Part shown: in pieces, positions 35,956-46,500 of the stretch
How positions within the stretch are numbered: position 1 is the stretch's first letter
How the letters are laid out: each line of letters begins with the position of its first letter
Source of the DNA: Paracoccaceae bacterium
Lineage (GTDB): Bacteria > Pseudomonadota > Alphaproteobacteria > Rhodobacterales > Rhodobacteraceae
Direction of reading: 5' to 3'
Assembly (NCBI GenBank): GCA_026706985.1
Contig: JAPOXR010000073.1
Span: 18,669 to 82,668 of the forward strand
DNA: 64,000 nucleotides
Made by a program: the position numbers and the translations under genes
Notes under the pieces: model-generated
What the model saw: only the letters and a program-made list of their open reading frames with translations
What the model was told of the DNA's origin: nothing
Database searches by the model: none

Positions 35956-38781
35956 TCAGTCGGGCAGCCTACCGACAAAGTTCCGATCGCCCCAGACATT
36001 GTCGACGCGGTTAACCGGTGGCCAGAATTTCGCATCCCTGCGGCAGCCGGCGGGAAACGCGGCAATGTCCCGGGAATAGGGGCGCTGCCAATCCCCGATG
36101 ATATCCTCAATCGTATGGGGTGCATTTTTCAATGGATTGCAGTCCGCATCAATCCGGCCTTGCCGAATCTCATCAATTTCATCGTGGATCTGCAGCATGG
36201 CGTCGCAAAAACGGTCCAATTCCTCTTTCGACTCTGATTCCGTTGGCTCGACCATCAAAGTGCCCATTACCGGCCAACTCATGGTCGGGGGATGAAAACC
36301 GTTATCAATCAACCTTTTGGCTACATCATCGACGGTAACCGCAGTTCCTTCAACGGCGCTGCGCACATCTATGATGCACTCATGCGCAACCAGGCCAGCC
36401 TGGCCCGAATAACAGATCTCGTATTTCTCGCGCAGCCGGTGGGCGATGTAATTGGCATTGATGATGGCGATCCTGGTGGCGCGCGCCAGACCCTCCCATC
36501 CCATCATCAGGATATAGGCCCAGGACACCGGTAAAATCGACGGCGACCCGAATGCGGTGGCTGATACCGCGCTGGCAGGATTTTCACTAACCGGATCGCC
36601 TGGCAGGAACGGAATCAAATGCTCTCGGACACCAATCGGTCCCATGCCCGGTCCGCCGCCGCCATGCGGAATGCAGAAGGTTTTGTGAAGGTTGAGATGG
36701 CTGACATCGGCTTCAAGTTCGCCCGGTTTGGCGATTCCGACCAATGCGTTGAGATTGGCACCATCGAGATAGACCTGACCGCCATGATCATGCGTGATGT
36801 CGATGACCTCCCGGATCGTGTCCTCGAACACGCCGTGGGTGGATGGGTAGGTGATCATAGTCGCGGCGAGTTCAGCTCTCAATTCACCGGCTTGATGGCG
36901 TAGATCATCCAGATCAATCGTCCCATCGCTGCTGGTTGCGATCTCAACGACCTTCATCCCCGCCAATTGTGCGGATGCCGCATTGGTGCCGTGGGCGGAT
37001 TTCGGGATCAGGCACACATTTCTGCCATGCTCACCCCGGTCTTCATGATACGCCTTGATTGTCAGCAATCCGGCATACTCTCCCTGCGCACCGGAGTTGG
37101 GCTGCATCGAGATGGCGGCGAATCCGGTGATCGCACACAACCGGTCCGAAAGATCCCGAATGAGTGCGGAATACCCTTCGGCTTGATCAGCCGGTGCAAA
37201 GGGATGAATCTGTCCGAATTCCGGCCATGTGATCGGCATCATTTCCGCCGCCGCGTTCAGCTTCATGGTGCATGAGCCGAGCGGGATCATGGTCCTGTCC
37301 AGCGCCAGATCTTTATCCGCCAAACGGCGCAGATACCGCATCAACCCGGTTTCAGAGCGATTCATGTGAAAAACCGGGTTCTGCATGAAGTCCGACTTTC
37401 GCAACAGATTATCCGGCAGCGGTGAAGTGTCCGTGGAATGGTCCTGAGAAAACTCACAGCCGAAAGCGTGGCATACCGAAGACAGGGTTTCGCTGTCGAC
37501 GAGTTCATCAAGTGCAATGACGATCCGTCCTTTTGTCGCCGGTCGCAGATTGATTCCCAAATCTCTTGCCGCCTGCATTACCGACATCTGGTCGGCACCG
37601 GCTTCCACGGTGATGGTGTCAAAGAAATCCGAATCGATCACTTTCCACCCGCCTCTGAGCAAAGCGTCCTTCAATGCCACCGTATGCAGGTGAACGCGTT
37701 CGGCGATCGCGCGGATGCCCGCCCGGCCGTGGAAGACTGCGAAAAATCCGGCAACCACTGCCGGCAGGACCTGCGCGGTGCAGATATTGGATTTTGCCCT
37801 CTGCCTGCGGATATGCTGTTCTCTGGTCTGCAGCGCCAACCGTAATGCCGGATTGCCGCGGCTGTCGACGGAAACCCCGACGATCCGACCCGGCAGATCG
37901 CGCATCAGGCCGGACCGGCATGCGATATAGCCGGCATGCGGACCGCCATATCCCAGCGGCATGCCGAAACGCTGAGTTGTTCCAACAGCAATATCCACAC
38001 CCATGGCGCCCGGCTCTTTCAGTAATGCTAGTGCAAGCGGATCGGCCGAAGCGACAGCTACCGCCCTGGACTCATGGAGTGCCGCGACAGTCTGGCTGAA
38101 TTCATTCGCCGCACCGTAAGTGTTCGGATACTGAAACAATGCCCCGAACACCTCACCCGGAACCAGAGCCGAACAGGGATCGCCGACCAGCAACTCCAAT
38201 CCGAGCGGCTTCGCCCTTGTCCTCAGCACCGCCAGAATCTGCGGATGGCACCCGCTATCGACAAAGAACAGGTCAGACTTTGATTTGGCAACCCTTTTGG
38301 CCATGGCCATTGCCTCGGCGGCGGCCGTTGCCTCGTCGAGCAGGGATGCATTGGCGACATCCAGACCGGTCAGGTCACAGATCATTGTCTGGAACGCCAG
38401 CAGGATTTCCAGCCGGCCCTGGCTGATTTCCGGCTGGTAAGGCGTGTAGGCGGTGTACCAAGCCGGATTCTCGATGATGTTCCGTTGAATTGCCGGCGGG
38501 GTAACCGTGCGGTGATAACCCATCCCGATCAGCGAAATACAGGATTTGTTCCTGGATGCGACCTCCCGCATATGCGCCAGCACCTCAAGCTCGGTCATCG
38601 GCTTTCCGAGATCGGACGCGGAAGCTCTGTTGAGACTGGCCGGCAGCAGGGCTTCAATGAGCGCTTCCTCACTCTCATAACCCATGGCTGACAACATTGA
38701 TTCAACGCCTTCACGGGTCGGACCGATATGTCTCAGATTAGCAAAATCATCCGGATTGTAATTGACAGGTGTAAACGCCAT
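35956..38781 (-). CDS. gcvP: Glycine dehydrogenase (decarboxylating), P-protein
   Basis: About 941 residues, full-length single-chain P-protein of the glycine cleavage complex. It decarboxylates glycine and loads aminomethyl onto the lipoyl arm of GcvH. The PLP lysine lies in [20 protein letters not shown], and the N-terminal half carries the duplicated, non-catalytic domain ([26 protein letters not shown]). ATG at 38781 with GGAA upstream is preferred to GTG at 38796. It is the last gene of gcvT-gcvH-gcvP and starts within about 20 bases of the gcvH stop. Confidence 0.95.
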   Translation of the reverse strand: MAFTPVNYNPDDFANLRHIGPTREGVESMLSAMGYESEEALIEALLPASLNRASASDLGKPMTELEVLAHMREVASRNKSCISLIGMGYHRTVTPPAIQRNIIENPAWYTAYTPYQPEISQGRLEILLAFQTMICDLTGLDVANASLLDEATAAAEAMAMAKRVAKSKSDLFFVDSGCHPQILAVLRTRAKPLGLELLVGDPCSALVPGEVFGALFQYPNTYGAANEFSQTVAALHESRAVAVASADPLALALLKEPGAMGVDIAVGTTQRFGMPLGYGGPHAGYIACRSGLMRDLPGRIVGVSVDSRGNPALRLALQTREQHIRRQRAKSNICTAQVLPAVVAGFFAVFHGRAGIRAIAERVHLHTVALKDALLRGGWKVIDSDFFDTITVEAGADQMSVMQAARDLGINLRPATKGRIVIALDELVDSETLSSVCHAFGCEFSQDHSTDTSPLPDNLLRKSDFMQNPVFHMNRSETGLMRYLRRLADKDLALDRTMIPLGSCTMKLNAAAEMMPITWPEFGQIHPFAPADQAEGYSALIRDLSDRLCAITGFAAISMQPNSGAQGEYAGLLTIKAYHEDRGEHGRNVCLIPKSAHGTNAASAQLAGMKVVEIATSSDGTIDLDDLRHQAGELRAELAATMITYPSTHGVFEDTIREVIDITHDHGGQVYLDGANLNALVGIAKPGELEADVSHLNLHKTFCIPHGGGGPGMGPIGVREHLIPFLPGDPVSENPASAVSATAFGSPSILPVSWAYILMMGWEGLARATRIAIINANYIAHRLREKYEICYSGQAGLVAHECIIDVRSAVEGTAVTVDDVAKRLIDNGFHPPTMSWPVMGTLMVEPTESESKEELDRFCDAMLQIHDEIDEIRQGRIDADCNPLKNAPHTIEDIIGDWQRPYSRDIAAFPAGCRRDAKFWPPVNRVDNVWGDRNFVGRLPD

Positions 38782-38796
38782 GACCGTATTCCGCAC

Positions 38797-39159
38797 TCAA
38801 GCCGTCTGGTTTCGGTAATCATCCTCATCCAGGAGTTTTTCAAATTCCGAGGCGTCGGTGACCTCCAATTTGAAGAACCAGCCGACGCCTTCAGGATCCT
38901 CATTCACAAGGGCGGGATTTTCGACAATAGCGGAATTCACCGCGGTCACAGTTCCGGATATCGGAGAGTAAATGTCAGATGCCGCCTTAACGCTTTCGAC
39001 GACCGCGGCATCGTCGGCGGAATCAAAAACCGCCCCGATTTCCGGAAGTTCGACAAAAACGATATCGCCGAGCTGTTCGACAGCATATTCCGTAATGCCG
39101 ATCGTGGCCTCCTGGCCCTGCAATTTAACCCATTCATGATCTTCGGTAAATTTCAACAT
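38797..39159 (-). CDS. gcvH: Glycine cleavage system H protein
   Basis: About 120 residues, the lipoyl-carrying shuttle of the glycine cleavage complex. The lipoylation lysine sits in VESVKAASDIYSPISG, and the N-terminus LKFTEDHEWVKLQG is typical. ATG at 39159 follows AAAGGGTGG, though the spacing is short. A GTG at 39174 overlapping the gcvT stop is an alternative. It receives the aminomethyl group from GcvP and passes it to GcvT. Confidence 0.95.
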   Translation of the reverse strand: MLKFTEDHEWVKLQGQEATIGITEYAVEQLGDIVFVELPEIGAVFDSADDAAVVESVKAASDIYSPISGTVTAVNSAIVENPALVNEDPEGVGWFFKLEVTDASEFEKLLDEDDYRNQTA

Positions 39160-39170
39160 TCCACCCTTTC

Positions 39171-40301
39171 TCACTTTCGGTAACTGCTGCGCACAAATGG
39201 CAGCGCCACAATTTCGGCCGGCAAACGCCTTCCTCTCACTTCTGCGAACAACCGCGAACCGATCTCCGTGTGACGCCGGTGCGCATATCCCATTGCAACC
39301 GGGCTGCCGACGGAAGGACCGAAACCGCCGGATGAGACAAAGCCGATCTCCTCATCCGATTCCTCCGATACAAACAGCTTGGTTCCACCCCGTATCGGAG
39401 CTCTGCCCTCCGGGCGTAACCCAACCCGCCTGCGCCGCGGACCCTGCGACAATTCCTGATCCAGTTTTGCGCTCCCGGGGTAACCTCCATGCCTCTCACC
39501 ACCGGCGCGCCGGCATTTGGCGATAGCCCAGACCAGGCGCGCTTCCACGGGATTGATCGACTCATCAATATCGTTGCCATACAGGCAGAGCCCGGCTTCA
39601 AGCCTCAGCGAGTCGCGGGCGCCCAGTCCGGCCGGTCTGACTTCTTCCATAGCCGCCAGGGATTCGGCGAATTCTTCGACGGCGGCGGTGGGCAGCGAAA
39701 TCTCAAACCCATCTTCGCCGGTATAGCCGGAACGTGAGACCCAGATATCCTTACCGTTCCAATTCACCGGCTGAACATCCAGGAACCGCATGTCCTTTAC
39801 CGACGGCAACAGCCTCGCGAGTGCGGTTTCGGATTTCGGCCCCTGCAATGCAATCATGGCCCGTCTTCTGACGTTCCTGACCATACAGGCTCCGCCCAAC
39901 ATCATTTCCAATTGCTGGAGATCATCTTCTTTCTGAGCCGCATTGACTACAAAAAGATAACGGCTTCCCCAGTTGGATATCATCAAATCGTCAAGAATTC
40001 CGCCATCCGATGCAATCATTAAACCGTAAACCTGGCGATGCACCGGCAGCCCCAGAAGATCGCTCGGGATCTGTGTCTCCAATGCCCGTGCGACGCTGGT
40101 GGCGTTTCCCATCCGTGGTTCGATGGCAACCTGCCCCATATGGCTGACATCGAACAGCGACGCTGAACTGCGGGTCCACAGATGTTCGGCAATAATTCCA
40201 CCCGGATACTGGACCGGCATGTCATATTCTGCGAATTCGGCGAATTTTGCGCCATGACGCTTATGAAATTCGTTAAGCGGCGTAAGCCTCAAATCACCCA
40301 T
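39171..40301 (-). CDS. gcvT: Aminomethyltransferase (glycine cleavage T protein)
   Basis: About 376 residues of GcvT, which transfers the methylene carbon to tetrahydrofolate and frees ammonia. Family features are YPGGIIAEHLWTRSSASLFD near the N-terminus, DVSHMGQV, the ISRSGYTGEDGFEI-like segment (VSRSGYTGEDGFEIS) and LRLEAGLCLYGNDIDE. ATG at 40301 starts the usual N-terminus LTPLNEFHKRHGAKF; an upstream start at 40325 is also open. It heads the gcv operon. I looked for a glycine riboswitch upstream and could not recognise one. Confidence 0.94.
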   Translation of the reverse strand: MGDLRLTPLNEFHKRHGAKFAEFAEYDMPVQYPGGIIAEHLWTRSSASLFDVSHMGQVAIEPRMGNATSVARALETQIPSDLLGLPVHRQVYGLMIASDGGILDDLMISNWGSRYLFVVNAAQKEDDLQQLEMMLGGACMVRNVRRRAMIALQGPKSETALARLLPSVKDMRFLDVQPVNWNGKDIWVSRSGYTGEDGFEISLPTAAVEEFAESLAAMEEVRPAGLGARDSLRLEAGLCLYGNDIDESINPVEARLVWAIAKCRRAGGERHGGYPGSAKLDQELSQGPRRRRVGLRPEGRAPIRGGTKLFVSEESDEEIGFVSSGGFGPSVGSPVAMGYAHRRHTEIGSRLFAEVRGRRLPAEIVALPFVRSSYRK

Positions 40302-40808
40302 GAAAACCAACCCTTCCGAAGTCACGCTGCATCCGCAACCGCTCTGCGACCATGAATCAGCGGAATTGGCAATACGAATTTAGAGCCAAAACGCAACGAT
40401 TTGGCGGCGGAACAGCGGGTGGAAAATGTTCGGCGCCAACACAGTCCGGACAAACTCAACTCCGCATGACCGGCGCTTACGCGGGTGCTCTGGATCACCC
40501 AGAAATTAAATGCCGTACCGGCCGAAACCAGCCAATCCTGCCGATTTATCTCTTTAATCAGCGGGTTAATGAGCCCGGCTTGTCGGCAGGTTGAATTCGG
40601 TGGCCGCAATCGTAAAATTCAAACCGATGCGACATGGCATTTCCATACTCCCGCTGATGCGGTGTCGGACCACCCGCCGCCGATACTCGAAAACACCGCG
40701 TTCGAAGCCTTTATCAAGGGTTTCAATTGAACCGGAATTTCCGCAGTCAATCAATGCATCCGCCTGCAGCCTGCCACATGCGTGCCGCTCGTCGGGCCGG
40801 AGTTACGG
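40302..40808. other. Divergent intergenic region between gcvT and the phosphopantetheinyl transferase gene
   Basis: About 500 bp with no convincing gene. Short frames on both strands have no family features. It must hold the gcv promoter (reverse) and the promoter of the transferase (forward). No clear operator, hairpin or glycine-riboswitch core could be picked out. Confidence 0.5.
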
Positions 40809-41597
40809 ATGCCCTCGGCGAAACCATTTTGTGTGTGCGGCATGAATCAGATCGGGGATATCTGGTGGACGGAATGGCGCAAGGTGGATGGCATAACCAT
40901 TTTCCATGTCAATTTGACTCCGAATGCGCGCCGGGAGTATCTTGCCCACACCCTACTCGACGCCGCCGAGAAGGACAGTTTTGACCGCTTTTTGTCAGAC
41001 CGCGCCCGACGCGAGTTTGTTCTCTGCCGGGCCGCGCTTCGGGTAAACATCGCGGGAATTCTGGGTTGTTCCGAAAGCGAATTATCGTTCGGCCATTTGG
41101 AATTCGGTAAACCCTACGCAAAGGTCGCCGACCGTTCCGTCGAACTTAATTTCAACGTAAGTCACAGCGGCCGGCATGGGCTGATCGCCCTTTCCTACAG
41201 GGATTGCGTCGGTATTGACCTGGAAGTACGGGCAGCACGAAGCGATTTGGACGGCATCGGCAGTTTTGTTTACAGTCGGGAGGAGCAGCGGTTGCTGGCC
41301 GAAGCCACGGGCCGGGAAAAGATCCGGCTCTTCTACAGGCTGTGGAGCATGAAGGAAGCATTGATAAAGGCTCTCGGCACCGGATTCTCCCTGAGTCCAT
41401 CCGCATTCGAAATCCCGGAGCCGGTCCTGCGGGGGGCACGATCCTGCCAAGTCCGGTTTCCGCACCTGCCTTCACAGCAATGGCAGCTTCTGGATCTGGG
41501 GGAAAGGCGTTTTGCCGCCGCGTTGGCCTACCGGTCGTCACCTTTGATCGCGGGACCGCCGATACCGGTCGCAATCAACTCCCGGGGCCAACATTGA
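40809..41597 (+). CDS. 4'-phosphopantetheinyl transferase, Sfp type
   Basis: About 262 residues. The two signature regions of Sfp-type transferases are clear: VGIDLEVRAARSD with the metal-binding Asp and Glu, and LWSMKEALIKALGTGFSL with the WSxKEAxxK helix. RREFVLCRAALRVNIA and FNVSHSGRHGLIAL are the usual N-terminal half motifs. It transfers the phosphopantetheine arm from CoA to carrier proteins. Lying next to the PKS, it is the natural activator of the PKS ACP domain and the free-standing ACP. ATG at 40809 has GGAG six bases upstream; ATG at 40842 would also leave the domain intact. Confidence 0.9.
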   Translation: MPSAKPFCVCGMNQIGDIWWTEWRKVDGITIFHVNLTPNARREYLAHTLLDAAEKDSFDRFLSDRARREFVLCRAALRVNIAGILGCSESELSFGHLEFGKPYAKVADRSVELNFNVSHSGRHGLIALSYRDCVGIDLEVRAARSDLDGIGSFVYSREEQRLLAEATGREKIRLFYRLWSMKEALIKALGTGFSLSPSAFEIPEPVLRGARSCQVRFPHLPSQQWQLLDLGERRFAAALAYRSSPLIAGPPIPVAINSRGQH

Positions 41598-41672
41598 GAT
41601 CCCCCGGCCGGAAACGATCATCCCCGAGGCGCAACCGGTTGCGGAACGCCTGAAGGCAATGGCAGAGCAGAC

Positions 41673-43427
41673 ATGAACACGCCCCGTGCCGATTTGATCC
41701 GCTGCCAGCCCGACGAGATGCCGGCTCCGGGACTGTTGCTCGGTCTGAGTCTGCAGATTGTCACCCTGTCCATTGCCGGGGTCATCCTGATACCGACAAT
41801 CGTGATGCGGGCGGGCGGAGCGAGCGGGAGTTACCTGGTCTGGGCCGTGTTCACGACCGTGGTGATATGCGGCGTGGCTACAATTCTGCATGCACTTCGG
41901 GCCGGGAGGATCGGCTCGGGTTTTCTGGTCGTGATGGGACCTACCAGTGCTTTCATCGCAGTCTGCGTCGATGCCCTTGAGGCCGGTGGCCCGCCACTTC
42001 TGGCAACATTGGTCACCGTATCAGCCCTCGTGCCCTTGCTGCTTGCCGTGCAGTTGCCGCTGTTTCAGCGGATGCTGACTCCGGCCGTCTCAGCGACGGT
42101 TCTGATGCTGATTCCGGCCACAGTGATGCCGGCGGTTTTCAGTCTCCTCAACGACGTGCCGGACGATGTCCCCGGCATGGCAGCGCCGCTCAGCGCTGTG
42201 ACGGTACTGTTCGTCATCACCGCCGTGGCGTTGAAAGCTTCGGGCGGGTTGCGCCTGTGGGGGCCGATGGCAGGGGTGGTCGCTGGAACCGCCGTTGCCG
42301 CTGCATTTGGAATCTATGACACCGGGAGCATCATCGAGGCGCGATGGTTCGGTTACCCGTCCAATGAATGGGTTGGCTTCAATCTTGAATTTGGAGAGGC
42401 CTTTTGGTCGCTTCTACCTGCATTCCTACTTGTTGCCGCCATTGCCTCGGTGCGCACGGTCAGCAGTGCGATTGCTATCCAACGGGTCTCATGGCGCCGA
42501 CCCCGGGCCGTGGATTTCCGGGCCGTGCAGGGTGCGGTCACGGTGGATGGGTTGGGTAACCTGCTTGCAGGATTCGCCGGCACAACCCCGAACGCGGCAA
42601 CAACGGTCGGTGCATCGATAACTGAATTGACCGGGGTCGCTGCCCGCAGCGTCGGAGTCGCCGCCGGAGTGATATTTGTCGTGTTTGCGTTCCTGCCGAA
42701 GTTTCTGGCCGTCATTCTGGCCATTCCGGGGCCGGTGGTTGCCGCCTATCTCGGGATTTTGTTGGCGCTGATCTTCATTGTCGGCATGAAAGTCGCATCG
42801 CAGGATGGCATTGACCCGCGCCGGGGTTTGATCATCGGTGTCTCGTTCTGGATCGGGATCGGCTTTCAATACGGATTGATTTTCCCCGCATGGAGTGCGG
42901 AATTCGGCGGTGGATTTATGCGCAATGGAATCACGACCGGGGGCATCGCGGCCATTCTGATGACAATGTTCCTGGAGTTGACGAAGCCGCCGAGAAGCCG
43001 GATCGAGACTTTGTTCGGAAACGCCGCCCTGCCGGAGACAAAGCCATTCCTTGAAAAATTCATTGCCCAAAACGGGCTTGATAAAGCCACGGCGGAACGG
43101 CTGGAATCCGCCTGCGAGGAAACTCTGCTTGCACTACTCAACCAAGGTGGCGGAACCGGAGAAAAGCCCCGGTATTTGCGCTTGGCAGTATATCGGGAAG
43201 CCATGGAGGCGGTGCTCGAATTCACCGTTGCTGCCCAGGATGACAATATCCAGGACTGGTTGTCGTTGATCGCGGAGAATCCCGGCCCGGCAACAGATGA
43301 CCGCCAGATATCGCTGCGGTTGCTGCATCATGTTTCGTCTTCGGTGCACCACCGGCAATTTCACGGTACCGATATCGTTACCGTCCGCGTGGCAGCATCA
43401 TCTTCCAGAACCGACCCGAAGCAGTAA
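41673..43427 (+). CDS. Nucleobase:cation symporter-2 family permease with a C-terminal ATPase-like domain
   Basis: 584 residues. The first ~440 form a xanthine/uracil permease-like (NCS2) membrane domain: an early LSLQIVTLSIAGVILIPTIV, a VVMGPTSAFIAV segment, and LLAGFAGTTPNAATTVGASI, which corresponds to the substrate motif region. The last ~140 residues are soluble. They resemble an RsbW-like histidine-kinase ATPase fold: LESACEETLLALLNQ for the N-box helix, DDNIQDW where the DxG loop would be, and ISLRLLHHVSSSVHHRQFHG with a final strand DIVTVRV. The Asn of the N-box is not evident, so the domain may bind a ligand other than ATP. Substrate unknown. The gene converges on the PKS gene. Confidence 0.7.
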   Translation: MNTPRADLIRCQPDEMPAPGLLLGLSLQIVTLSIAGVILIPTIVMRAGGASGSYLVWAVFTTVVICGVATILHALRAGRIGSGFLVVMGPTSAFIAVCVDALEAGGPPLLATLVTVSALVPLLLAVQLPLFQRMLTPAVSATVLMLIPATVMPAVFSLLNDVPDDVPGMAAPLSAVTVLFVITAVALKASGGLRLWGPMAGVVAGTAVAAAFGIYDTGSIIEARWFGYPSNEWVGFNLEFGEAFWSLLPAFLLVAAIASVRTVSSAIAIQRVSWRRPRAVDFRAVQGAVTVDGLGNLLAGFAGTTPNAATTVGASITELTGVAARSVGVAAGVIFVVFAFLPKFLAVILAIPGPVVAAYLGILLALIFIVGMKVASQDGIDPRRGLIIGVSFWIGIGFQYGLIFPAWSAEFGGGFMRNGITTGGIAAILMTMFLELTKPPRSRIETLFGNAALPETKPFLEKFIAQNGLDKATAERLESACEETLLALLNQGGGTGEKPRYLRLAVYREAMEAVLEFTVAAQDDNIQDWLSLIAENPGPATDDRQISLRLLHHVSSSVHHRQFHGTDIVTVRVAASSSRTDPKQ

Positions 43428-43437
43428 GTCTGCCCAG

Positions 43438-43474
43438 CGGCACAAACCAAGTGTAACATGTTGTTTTTGTGCCG
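43438..43474. terminator. Hairpin between convergent permease and PKS genes
   Basis: CGGCACAAA (43438-43446) and TTTGTGCCG (43466-43474) are perfect 9-bp inverted repeats, separated by 19 bases and placed between two converging genes. It is a plausible bidirectional terminator, although the T-run is poor. Confidence 0.5.
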
Positions 43475-43531
43475 TTATTGCAAATGGTATGAGATCGTCT
43501 CCAGTGGGCGGACTTGGGCTGACGGCTGCAA

Positions 43532-46500
43532 TCAGGACTCAAACCAAAAACGCCGCCTTTGGAATGGATAGCCTGGGATGGCAATCCGGCGACGGTGCTC
43601 TCCAGCGAAAAGACCGTCAAAGTCAAGCGTGAGACCCGCCTCGTAGGCGCCGGCGACACAAGAATAGAAGCCGGCCGTCGATTGCGTCGCCGCGTCGGGT
43701 TGAGGTAATTGACAGGAGAGCATGGCAGGCACAACTGAATCCGCCTCCCGGTCGGAAGTGTTCCCGGGCCAGCAATTGAGAATTTCCGGTGCCAGCAGAT
43801 TATACGTTCCGATTTCAAAAATCAGATCAACGGTGTTTTCCACAAGCGCGCCGACGCAATCCGGGAGTGTGGAAAGTTCCAGCGGTTTCCGGCGAAGGGA
43901 CACCGGTTCCACTGATTCGCCGGGTTCCAGCACCTGCCCGGTGGCTGGGCTGATATATCTGCAGGGGTTAAGTCTGGAGATGCCGCCGGGCGCCGCCATC
44001 TCTCCACTTTCCTGAATCTTCCGGGAACCGGCGGACATTTGAGCGGTTTCAACTGCCGTGTCGGGCCGGGCCGCAACCTGCATTGTCTGCTCCAGCGTGA
44101 TCATGCCGGCGGCATACATTGCGCTCAACTCTCCAGCACCGGTTCCAAAGGTAAGACCCGGATGCACCCCGATGCTTGACCAGAATGCTGTCAAAGCATT
44201 CATCTGGGCAATGACGACCGGTCTCGCCAGTTCCGGATCCTGTAACTTATCCGGGTCGCCGAACATCAACTCGAAGAGCGAAATGCCATGCATTTCCAGG
44301 TGCGTGCGGTCACATCGTTCCAAAACCGCCCGGACAACCGGTTCGGACGCGGATAGTTCCTGCCACATCCCGGGATTCCACTGATAATCCGACGCATAGA
44401 CAAAGGCCGGCACCGCCGCGGTCATGGGGTTTGTGTCACGCTCCGAATCCGCAACTGCCGCCAAGCCCGCCCTCAACTCTTCGGCATTTTCAAACATCAA
44501 GGCAGACCTGCAGGGAAAATGGCTGCGGCCCCTGCATGCGGTCCATGCCATGTCCGGCAAAAATGTTTCGCCAGCGGTTTCATTTTCTCCTTCCGCCAAA
44601 TGTTCGTCGATCCAGATGAGATAATTTTCCGCCAGTTCTTTCAGGGCACTCTCCGACTTTCCGGAAAGTGGCAGCATGCGGGACCGGCGCCCGGTGAAGG
44701 CATGCTCTGATTCTGCCGCCCCCTCAAGTTCAGGCGGGCCGCCGGGCACAAGCCACTTAGCCCCGACCGGAGCAGCCCCTGTGCCGTTTGCCGCCGGATC
44801 ATCATCCGCAGGTTCATATTCTTCAACGATGATGTGCGCATTCGTGCCCGAAAGAGCAAACGCACTCACCCCCGCCCGGCGCGGATAATCGGCCGCCCGG
44901 GGCCAATCTCCCGGCTCAGACATGACAGAGACCGGCAGGCTGTCCCAATCCATGAGCGGGTTTGGAGTTTTTATGTGAAGATTCCCTGGAATCATACCAT
45001 GCTTCATTGCAAGCAATACCTTGATCAGGCCGACCACCCCCGCCGCCGGTTCCAGGTGACCGATATTGGTCTTCACAGTGCCGAGCCGAAGCGGATTGTC
45101 CGGGTTCCTGTCTCGGCCATAGGCTTCCGCGACCGCACTGACTTCGATGGGATCACCCAATTGTGAACCGGTGGCGTGGGCTTCCAGATAATCCACTTCC
45201 GAGGGTGGAATTTCCGCCCTGGCGACCGCCTCTTCCAGGACTTTTCTCTGTGCAGTTCCGTTCGGCACCGTCAGTGCGGCGCTCGCACCGTTCTGGTTGA
45301 CCGCCGAACCCCGGACCAGCCCCCAGATCCGGTCTCCGTCCGCCTCGGCATCCCGAAGCCGTTTGAGCACAAGGATTCCGCAGCCTTCTCCTCTGACAAA
45401 GCCGTCAGCCGCGGCATCGAATGTCATGCAGCGTCCGTTCGTCGACAACATTCCGAGTTCAGATAAGAATCCTGTGATCGAAGGTGACAGGGCCGCATGG
45501 ACGCCCCCTGCCAGGGCAAGATCAACCTCGCCCATCCGGAGGGCAGCGGCCGCCTGATGCACTGCGACAAGTGATGACGCGCAGGTCATATCGATTGGAA
45601 CCGCCGGACCCATCAGCCCGAAAGTGTAGGCAATCCGTCCGATGGCAACGCTGGGAGCGGTTCCGAGATAGCTGTCTTCAAGGCCATTGGCCGCGATCAG
45701 ATCCCGGTATTCGCTGGAACCGTTCATGCCGATATAGACCCCGGTCCGGCTGCCTCTGAGCAATGACGAGTCAATCCCGGCATCCTCGAACGCCTGCCAA
45801 CTCTCCTCCAGCAGCAGCCGCTGGCGCGGGTCCATCATGCGCGCCTCGATCGGCCTTATCCCGAAAAATCTCGCATCGAACCTGTCTATGCCATCCAAAT
45901 ATGCGCCCCAGCGATGGATTTCCCGCTCACCGCCTGGATCGCCCTGAATTCCACTCCAGTCGCCGCCGTCACGCCGCCCGTCGGTGACCGCATCAAAACC
46001 GGCGACGAGTTGTTGCCAGAAGGTGGAAATGTCAGGCGCGCCGGGAAGTCGGCAGGACATGCCAATGACGGCAATCTGTTCCTGCCCGCTGCGGATTTCG
46101 GCTTGCCGGGGCGGCAGTGCTTCCGGGGCGGGTTCCGGTGCGGTGTCACCCAGTTCGCCGGCAAGGTGACTGGCAAGGGTGGAAATATCGGGATAATCAA
46201 ACACCGCCGTATTCGACACTGAAATCGTGGACCCGAATGCCCGGTTCAGCCGGTTTCGCAGCTCAACCGCCATCAGCGAATCCATTCCGAGATCAAAGAA
46301 GCCGACAGTGGAGTCGGGTGCGGACGGCAACCGCAGCACTGCCTGCAACTCGCGTTGAAGGAAAGCTGCCAGCAGATCTTCGCGCTCCGAGGCGGTTGCG
46401 GATGCCAGGCGCGGCATCAGCGCTTCGCTGGAATCGTCAGCTTCAGCCTCCGACTCCGCCCCTTTGGAAAGCAATTCCTCTAATAAAGGCTGGCGCTCAT

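Noticed and set aside
40302..40700. Glycine riboswitch before the gcvT operon
   Set aside because: I searched the reverse strand for the conserved aptamer core and tandem arrangement and did not find it.
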